Below are positions 43,377 through 48,804 of a stretch of 48,804 nt of DNA, piece after piece (within the stretch, counting starts at the first letter, position 1; each line of letters begins with the position of its first letter). Where the stretch lies: NCBI GenBank assembly GCA_018005585.1, contig JAGMZX010000025.1:1-48804 (forward strand), in the 5' to 3' direction. The position numbers and the translations under genes are program-made. The stretch is from Candidatus Hydrogenedentota bacterium. GTDB lineage: Bacteria; Hydrogenedentota; Hydrogenedentia; Hydrogenedentales; JAGMZX01. The notes beneath the pieces are model-generated. The model ran no database searches. It was not told where the DNA came from and saw only the letters and a program-made list of their open reading frames with translations.

Positions 43377-45251
43377 TCAAGCCCCGAGATATTCCCGCCG
43401 CCAGTGCTCGAAGAGCAGCAGCGCCCAGAGGTGCCAGGTGAGGTCGCGGCGGCCGGCGCGGTGGTCGGCTATCATCTGCTGGACGGGTTCGGGACGGAAG
43501 AAGCCGGTCCGGCGGAGCGTCTCCGGCGAGAGGTATTCCTCGACGAGCGGGCGCAGGCTGGTATTGAGCCAGACGCCCATGGGCGGGTTGAGCCCGGTCT
43601 TCTTGCGTTGCAGCACGTCTTCGGGCAGGCGGCCCCGCATGCACCGGCGCAGGAGCGATTTCGTGCGCATGCCTTTGATTTTCAGACTGGAGGGGATGCG
43701 CGCGAGCAATTCAATCAGACGCACGTCTGCGAGGGGCACGCGGGTTTCGAGGGCATGGGCCATGCTCATGCGGTCGCCGTATTGCAGAACGTTGTTCGGC
43801 AGGAACGAATGCAGGTCGATGTACATGGCGCGCGCGACTGGGTCGTCCGTATCCGCTTCGCGGGCCAGACGGTGGATGAACGCAAGCGCGTCATGGTCAC
43901 CCACGGCCCGCCGCGTGCCGGGCGTGTAGAGGTCGCGGCGTTGTTCGGGGGTGTAGTAGCTGATCCAGGCGGCGTACATGCTCACGGGGTCAAGCAGGCT
44001 GCCCGCCGAGAATTCGCGGAGCCGCCGCGGCGCGTGGAAACCCCTTGTGCTCTCGGGCAGGCGCTGCACCAGCGGATTGATGAGCCAACGGCGCAGGAAC
44101 GCCGGGATGCGCCGATACCGCTCGGCCATGGCCGCGCCCGCATAGCGCGGGTACCCGCCGAAGTTCTCGTCGCCGCCGTCGCCGGAAAGAACGACGGTGA
44201 CGTGCTTTCGGACGAGCCCGCAGATCGCGTACGTGAGCAGCGCCGTGGGATTGCCGAATGGCTCGTCGAAGTGGCGGATGATGCGGGGCAGCAACTGCCT
44301 TGCGTCGGTTTCCGCGGTCAGTTCGCGGTGGGTGGTCCCGAAATGCCGCGCCATGCCGCGGGCTTCCACCGTCTCGTCGTATAGCCGCCCCTCCGGCCCG
44401 AATCCAATCGTGAACGTGTTCACGGGGGCGCTCGTCTGGCGCAGCATGTGGTGCACGATCGTGGCGGAATCGAGTCCGCCGCTGAGGAACGCGCCGAGCG
44501 GCACATCGGCGATCAGGTACTTGCCGATGACATCGTCTAGACATGCCGACACGGCCTCAAGCCACTCGTCTTCGGACCGGATTTCCTCACGAAACGCGGG
44601 CCGCCAATAGCGGCGCTCGGTCCATGCGCCGTCGCGCCACAGGGCGAGCGTGCCGGGCGGCAACTGGCGAATGTCCCTGAAAATAGTGCGGGGCGGCACC
44701 GTGTAGAGGTACGTGAGGTAATCGTCGAGCGCGGCGAAATCCAGGACGCGCGAGACGCCCGGGGCGGGCAGCAGCGCCTTAATCTCCGACCCGAAATAGA
44801 GCGCATCGGCGCACCGCGCGTAATAGAGCGGTTTTACGCCGATGTGGTCGCGGGCGAGCAGGAGTGTCTGCGTCCGGGTGTCCCACAGGGCAAAGGCGAA
44901 CATGCCCTGCAACAGCGGGACGCACGCCTCGCCATGCGTTTCATAGGCCGCCAGGATGACTTCGGTGTCGGATTGCGTGTGGAATACGCGGCCGCGCGCT
45001 TCAAGGTCGCGGCGCAGTTCCTTGAAGTTGTAGATTTCGCCGTTGAATACGATCCAGGTGTTGCCCGACGTGCCGCACATGGGCTGATGCCCCGTGTCGA
45101 GGTCGATGATGCTGAGCCTGCGGTGTCCCAGCGATACCCGGCCGTCATTATAGAAACCCTCATCGTCCGGGCCGCGATGCGCGAGCGCGCGCGTCATGGT
45201 CTGGACCAGGGCCGGGTCGGGCCGTCCGGCTATGCCCGCAATGCCGCACAT
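43377..45251 (-). CDS. asnB: glutamine-hydrolysing asparagine synthetase
   Basis: A 624-residue two-domain amidotransferase. The class II glutaminase domain starts at MCGIAGIAG, with catalytic Cys2, which fixes the start codon; RGPDDEGFYND, HRRLSIIDL and FNGEIYNF follow. The synthetase domain has the PP-loop AFLSGGLDSATIVHH and SGDGGDENFGGYPRY. The segment FDEPFGNPTALLTYA and the C-terminal KTGLNPPMGVWLN support the AsnB family found in exopolysaccharide and envelope loci, where such enzymes may amidate a sugar or lipid-linked acid instead of free aspartate. No ribosome site precedes the ATG. A 21-codon reading frame with a good ribosome site ends 4 nt upstream, suggesting translational coupling. 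Confidence 0.94.
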   Translation of the reverse strand: MCGIAGIAGRPDPALVQTMTRALAHRGPDDEGFYNDGRVSLGHRRLSIIDLDTGHQPMCGTSGNTWIVFNGEIYNFKELRRDLEARGRVFHTQSDTEVILAAYETHGEACVPLLQGMFAFALWDTRTQTLLLARDHIGVKPLYYARCADALYFGSEIKALLPAPGVSRVLDFAALDDYLTYLYTVPPRTIFRDIRQLPPGTLALWRDGAWTERRYWRPAFREEIRSEDEWLEAVSACLDDVIGKYLIADVPLGAFLSGGLDSATIVHHMLRQTSAPVNTFTIGFGPEGRLYDETVEARGMARHFGTTHRELTAETDARQLLPRIIRHFDEPFGNPTALLTYAICGLVRKHVTVVLSGDGGDENFGGYPRYAGAAMAERYRRIPAFLRRWLINPLVQRLPESTRGFHAPRRLREFSAGSLLDPVSMYAAWISYYTPEQRRDLYTPGTRRAVGDHDALAFIHRLAREADTDDPVARAMYIDLHSFLPNNVLQYGDRMSMAHALETRVPLADVRLIELLARIPSSLKIKGMRTKSLLRRCMRGRLPEDVLQRKKTGLNPPMGVWLNTSLRPLVEEYLSPETLRRTGFFRPEPVQQMIADHRAGRRDLTWHLWALLLFEHWRREYLGA

Positions 45252-45255
45252 GACG

Positions 45256-45321
45256 TTATGGCCGCCGCTGCGGGCGTTGTGCGGCGCGATTGCGCGGCGG
45301 TCCGGGCAGGATGTCGGTCAT
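45256..45321 (-). CDS. putative 21-codon leader/coupling ORF between the oxidoreductase and asnB
   Basis: ATG at 45321, TAA at 45256-45258; the peptide is MTDILPGPPRNRAAQRPQRRP. A GAGGAG ribosome site lies 4 nt before the ATG and overlaps the oxidoreductase stop region. asnB, which lacks its own ribosome site, starts 4 nt after this stop. Peptide length is too short for domain assignment. It may exist to carry ribosomes onto asnB, or be chance. Confidence 0.3.
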   Translation of the reverse strand: MTDILPGPPRNRAAQRPQRRP

Positions 45322-45329
45322 GCGGCTCC

Positions 45330-47477
45330 TCACGGCGCGGTTCCGGTTCCGCGGGCGCTGTCCAATGCCGCGCGCGCGATGCGCGTGGCGCGCAGGCCAT
45401 GCTGGGCCGTTACGCTCAACTCCGCCTCGCCGCGCACGGCCTGGATGAAGTTCTCGAGCAGGCCGCGCATGCCCTTGTCGACCGTTCTCTTGCGGACGCT
45501 CTTTCCGGGCAAGCCGGCGATGTCGACGCCATGGAAATCGTCAATGATGATGCCGCCGTTGCCGCCGTACCACTCGATGCGTTCCTTGGGCAAAGCGGGC
45601 GCGCCCACGCAGCAATAGAAGACGTTCGCGAGGGAACCGTCGGGATAGCGCAGCGTAACGCAGAGGTTGTCTTCCGCGATGGTGTCCGCCGAGTCCGCGT
45701 CGATGCGTTCCGCGGCTACGGACACGGGATCCGCGCCGAGGAACCAGCAGCACAGGTCGAAGAAATGGACCGCTTCGCCCACGATGCGGCCGCCGCCTTC
45801 GACGGGGTCGGTGGCCCAGTGCCCGAGCGGCAAGGGCCCGGCATTGCAGCGGTAGAGAATCATCTTGGGTCCGCGCGCGCGCGCCATGGCGGCCTTCGCC
45901 TGCGCCGCATAGGTCGAGAAGCGCCGGTTGAATCCCACGGTGAGCAACACGCCCGCGCGCGAAACGGCCTCGCACATCTCCTCGCAGTCGGGGACGGTCA
46001 ACGCCATGGGCTTTTCAACAAGGATGTGCTTGCCCGCCGCGGCGGCGGCCAAGGCGATTTCCTTGTGCAGATTGTGGCGCGTGGCGATGACCACCGCCCG
46101 CACTTTGCGGTCATTCAGCACATCCGCGTAATCGGTGGTGCAATACTGCGCGCCGAACTTGTCGCCGGCCTGCTTGGCCACCGAGCCTTTCGCGTCCGCC
46201 ACCGCCACAAGGCGGCAACCGGGAATTCGTGTCAGATTCGGCAGATGAAACCCCTGCGCGAGGTTGCCCGCGCCGATTACCGCCACGCCGATTTCGCCCG
46301 CGTCTTCCCGCGCGGCCCGCAGCGTGAACACCCGGCTGGGCGCTTGGACCGTTGCCGGCGCGTCGAGACCATAGCTGAGCAACGCGGCGACCGTGTTCGT
46401 GGCGGGGTCGAGCACGGCGTCGTAGGCTTCCTGCGCGGCATCGACGGGGCGCACTAAGGATATGAGCGGCTTGACGCGAAGTCTGCGATCCGCGATGAGA
46501 CGCAGCGATTCCGCCATGTTCCGGCCTTCGGTCCAGCGCACGTAGCTGATGGGGTAATCGAGCCCTTTTTCCTCGTATTGCGCGTTGTACCGGCCCGGGC
46601 CGTAGGAGCAGGACAGCAGGAAATCGAGTTCCTTCGTGTACAGTGGTTCGCGCTGCAGTTCCATGCCCACGGCGCCGACGACGACCACGCGGCCTTTCTG
46701 CCGGCACAGGTCCAGCGCCTGATTGGTAACCCCGCTCTCCTTGGACGCCGCGCAGATGATGACCCCGTCCGCGCCGTAGCCGCCGGTCCAGTCGGCCGTC
46801 AGGTCCGGCAGTTCGCCGGGCGCGCAGACCGCGTCCGCGCCCAGTTCCTGCGCCAATGCGCGTTTCGCGGCGATCGGGTCGCAGCCGATGGCGCGGCAGC
46901 CTGCGGCGCGCACGATCTGGCAGGTCAGCTGTCCCACGAGGCCGAGGCCGAGCACCAGGAACGTCTCGCCCAGCGTGGTTTGCGCGCGGCGCACGCCCTG
47001 CATGGCAATCGCGCACAGTGCGACGAACGCCGCCTCGTCGAAATCCACGCCGTCGGGGATGGGCGTGAGCAGTTGATGCGGAACGGCGTTGTATTCGGCG
47101 TGCGAGGCGTAACCTACGCCCGCGCACGCGACCCGGTCGCCCACGCGCAGCCCGGGCGTGTCCGGTCCGGTCGCGGCAACGACGCCGGAAGTGCTATAGC
47201 CGGGCGCCTGAAACTCGAACAGCTTGTTCCTGATGACATCCAGCGTGCCCTTGACGCCGACGCTGGCCAGCTTTCGTTTCACCTTCTCGATGTTGAGCGG
47301 GTCGCGGGCCTTCTTGAGCACGTACGACGCAAGCCCGCCTTCCGACACGAACCCGGACTCCGTGCCGGAACTGATGAGCGAATGGCTGACACGGACCAGC
47401 GCCATGCCCGGCCCGATGGCGGGCGGCGGCACATCCAGCAGCTGGACTTTGCCGCCCTTCACCAAGACTTGTTTCAT
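45330..47477 (-). CDS. bi-domain oxidoreductase (zinc-type alcohol dehydrogenase + Gfo/Idh/MocA)
   Basis: A 715-residue fusion. The N-terminal ~350 residues are a medium-chain dehydrogenase: SLISSGTESGFV, RVGDRVACAGVGYASHAEY, LGLGLVGQLTCQIVRAAG for NAD(P). The C-terminal half (~390-715) is a Gfo/Idh/MocA domain: VAVIGAGNLAQGFHLPNL, ADAKGSVAKQAG, then VEKPMALTVPDCE with the EKP catalytic Lys and GGRIVGEAVHFFDLCCWF. I chose the ATG at 47477 after AAGGAA; MDTRANTGTRNPD upstream is excluded. This fusion recurs in polysaccharide loci beside asnB and heparinase-type genes. A role in nucleotide-sugar or polymer modification is inferred. Confidence 0.93.
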   Translation of the reverse strand: MKQVLVKGGKVQLLDVPPPAIGPGMALVRVSHSLISSGTESGFVSEGGLASYVLKKARDPLNIEKVKRKLASVGVKGTLDVIRNKLFEFQAPGYSTSGVVAATGPDTPGLRVGDRVACAGVGYASHAEYNAVPHQLLTPIPDGVDFDEAAFVALCAIAMQGVRRAQTTLGETFLVLGLGLVGQLTCQIVRAAGCRAIGCDPIAAKRALAQELGADAVCAPGELPDLTADWTGGYGADGVIICAASKESGVTNQALDLCRQKGRVVVVGAVGMELQREPLYTKELDFLLSCSYGPGRYNAQYEEKGLDYPISYVRWTEGRNMAESLRLIADRRLRVKPLISLVRPVDAAQEAYDAVLDPATNTVAALLSYGLDAPATVQAPSRVFTLRAAREDAGEIGVAVIGAGNLAQGFHLPNLTRIPGCRLVAVADAKGSVAKQAGDKFGAQYCTTDYADVLNDRKVRAVVIATRHNLHKEIALAAAAAGKHILVEKPMALTVPDCEEMCEAVSRAGVLLTVGFNRRFSTYAAQAKAAMARARGPKMILYRCNAGPLPLGHWATDPVEGGGRIVGEAVHFFDLCCWFLGADPVSVAAERIDADSADTIAEDNLCVTLRYPDGSLANVFYCCVGAPALPKERIEWYGGNGGIIIDDFHGVDIAGLPGKSVRKRTVDKGMRGLLENFIQAVRGEAELSVTAQHGLRATRIARAALDSARGTGTAP

Positions 47478-47532
47478 GTCTGGATTCCTTGTACCCGTGT
47501 TGGCGCGGGTATCCACCGGAAGACAGGGACAT

Positions 47533-47543
47533 TATGGACCATA
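47533..47543. promoter_or_regulatory. 11-bp palindrome upstream of the oxidoreductase
   Basis: TATGG-A-CCATA is a perfect odd-centred inverted repeat, about 55 nt upstream of the oxidoreductase ATG. It overlaps a possible minus-strand -10 (CATAAT, 47531-47536). It has the same architecture as the 2920-2930 palindrome, but a different sequence. Confidence 0.22.
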
Positions 47544-47648
47544 GGGACGGGGTGAAGGAATCGCGTCCCGGACAAACGCCGGCAATCGGACCCCGCCCGC
47601 TGCGTCTGCCCTGCCCATTTCCGGGTTTCGCCGGGCCATGGCGCGAGC

Positions 47649-48728
47649 CTAGACCGTAGCCGTGAACTCCGCGATGGCGTCGCCGATCTTCGCGGTCGAA
47701 CTGCCTTTTTCCTTGATTTCTCTCGCGGACATGCCGGGGCACTTGTCCGACTGCAGAAAGGCGATAACGGCCCGCTCGATTGCCGCGCCCGCTTCCGTTT
47801 CGCCGAGATGCTCGAGCAGCATTTGCCCGGCGCAGATGCACGCTATCGGATTGATGACGCCCATGCCCGTGTATTTCGGCGCGCTGCCGCCGATGGGTTC
47901 GAACATCGACACCCCGTTGGGATTGATGTTGCCGCCCGCCGCGACGCCCATGCCGCCCTGGATCATGGCGCCGAGATCCGTGATGATGTCGCCGAACATG
48001 TTGCCCGTCACGATCACGTCGAACCACTCGGGGTTCTTCACCATCCACATGGTCGTGGCGTCGACGTGATAGTACTCGCGCTTGATGTCGGGAAAATCGC
48101 GCGCGCCCATTTCGTGGAAAGCGCGTTCCCACAGGTCGTAGACGTAGGTCAGCACGTTGGTCTTGCCGCACAGCGCCAGCGCGTTCTTCTTGTTCCGCTT
48201 GCGCGTGTATTCAAACGCGTACTGGAGGCAGCGGTCCACCTCGTTGCGCGTGTACACGCTGCACTGCATCGCCACCTCGTAAGGCGTGCCCTTGCGCTGC
48301 ACGCCGCCGATGCCCGTGTACATGTCGGCGGAGTTCTCGCGGACCACGACGAAATCGATGTCTTCCGGGCCTTTGTCTTTCAAAGGGGTCTCGACGTTCG
48401 GATACAGCTTGACCGGGCGGAGGTTGATGTACTGGTCCAGCTCGAAGCGCACGCGCAGCAGGATGCCCTTCTCAAGAATGCCCGGTTTCACGTCCGGGTG
48501 GCCGATGGCGCCCAGGAAGATAGCGTCGTGCTGGCGCAATTCGTCCATGGCCGAATCTGGCAGCACTTCGCCCGTGGCCAGGTAGCGGTCACCGCCGAAA
48601 TCGTACGGCGCCGTGTCGAAACGGAATCCAAACCGCGCCGCCGCGGCTTCGAGGACCTTCACGCCCTCGCGGAGCACTTCCGGGCCGGTGCCGTCGCCGG
48701 GCAACAGTGCTATCTTGTACTTCGCCAT
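47649..48728 (-). CDS. leuB: 3-isopropylmalate dehydrogenase (actinobacterial type)
   Basis: A 359-residue isocitrate/isopropylmalate dehydrogenase family enzyme. MAKYKIALLPGDGTGPEV starts at 48728, with GGAG 9 nt upstream; the open frame reaches 48785 but that part is rejected. Visible features include GAIGHPDVKPGILEKGILLR, FELDQYINLRPVKLYP and the catalytic KTNVLTYVYDLW and HVDATTMW. Metal-binding NMFGDIITDLGAMIQGGMG and NAD-binding GSAPKYTGMGVINP follow. The block order matches the actinobacterial-type LeuB clade. It oxidises and decarboxylates 3-isopropylmalate to 2-oxoisocaproate in leucine synthesis. Other beta-decarboxylating dehydrogenases, such as tartrate or homoisocitrate types, are less likely. 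No other leu gene is in the window. Confidence 0.87.
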   Translation of the reverse strand: MAKYKIALLPGDGTGPEVLREGVKVLEAAAARFGFRFDTAPYDFGGDRYLATGEVLPDSAMDELRQHDAIFLGAIGHPDVKPGILEKGILLRVRFELDQYINLRPVKLYPNVETPLKDKGPEDIDFVVVRENSADMYTGIGGVQRKGTPYEVAMQCSVYTRNEVDRCLQYAFEYTRKRNKKNALALCGKTNVLTYVYDLWERAFHEMGARDFPDIKREYYHVDATTMWMVKNPEWFDVIVTGNMFGDIITDLGAMIQGGMGVAAGGNINPNGVSMFEPIGGSAPKYTGMGVINPIACICAGQMLLEHLGETEAGAAIERAVIAFLQSDKCPGMSAREIKEKGSSTAKIGDAIAEFTATV

Positions 48729-48804
48729 GGCGTAATCTCCATTGAAAATGGGGGAACGCAATCGTGGGCAGTATGAAGAGCGCACAATCCTATCACGGCG
48801 CGCG

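Overview
The window is a GC-rich (roughly 60-65% by eye) bacterial chromosome segment, gene-dense, with no phage, IS element, CRISPR array, rRNA or tRNA that I can see. It reads as a Gram-negative-type bacterium: outer-membrane glycolipid genes (LAB_N and ArnT-like GT39 proteins), a PilT twitching ATPase, a YfhM-type alpha-2-macroglobulin with a PBP1C, and groESL under a CIRCE element (HrcA control). The ECF sigma operon, carboxypeptidase-regulatory-like repeats, long-form AhcY and actinobacterial-type LeuB suggest a deep-branching lineage such as the PVC group or Hydrogenedentota. That placement is inference and needs a marker-gene tree.

Layout. 1-2771 (minus): proB-aguB-aguA, glutamate 5-kinase translationally coupled to two agmatine-to-putrescine enzymes; aguA is cut by the window edge. 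2985-6278 (plus): a small zinc-ribbon protein, ahcY behind a near-consensus sigma70 promoter, and pilT. 6303-8078 (plus): a 46-residue membrane peptide with its own promoter and terminator, then an unusual MshEN + cyclic-nucleotide-binding fusion that may read c-di-GMP and cNMP together. 8113-10071 (minus): an ArsB/NhaD-type permease and a DUF502 protein. 10281-10997: a PAS/coiled-coil protein. 11088-13221 (minus): groES-groEL with CIRCE, promoter and terminator.

13565-19251 (plus): a cell-surface glycolipid cluster, made of a GT2 polyprenyl-phosphate sugar transferase, a duplicated LAB_N membrane protein, a secreted unknown, an ArnT-like GT39 and a sugar-nucleotide epimerase. 19436-30751: a giant thioester alpha-2-macroglobulin (plus), an M16 zinc protease (minus) and PBP1C (plus), a protease-defence and wall-repair neighbourhood. 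30766-39407 (minus): an eight-gene same-strand run, DUF4097 protein, ECF sigma factor, small membrane protein (possible anti-sigma), large carboxypeptidase-regulatory-like protein, then two ABC ATPase/permease pairs. 39547-41202 (plus): two unrecognised membrane proteins. 41300-43366: an alpha/beta hydrolase (minus) and a TauE/SafE permease (plus). 43377-48728 (minus): leuB, a bi-domain oxidoreductase and asnB, the last two typical of exopolysaccharide loci.

The most notable candidates for new biology are the c-di-GMP/cNMP fusion beside pilT with its separately transcribed micro-membrane protein, and the DUF4097-ECF-membrane operon that appears to feed an ABC export module. No gene looks broken; the only partial gene is aguA at the left edge.
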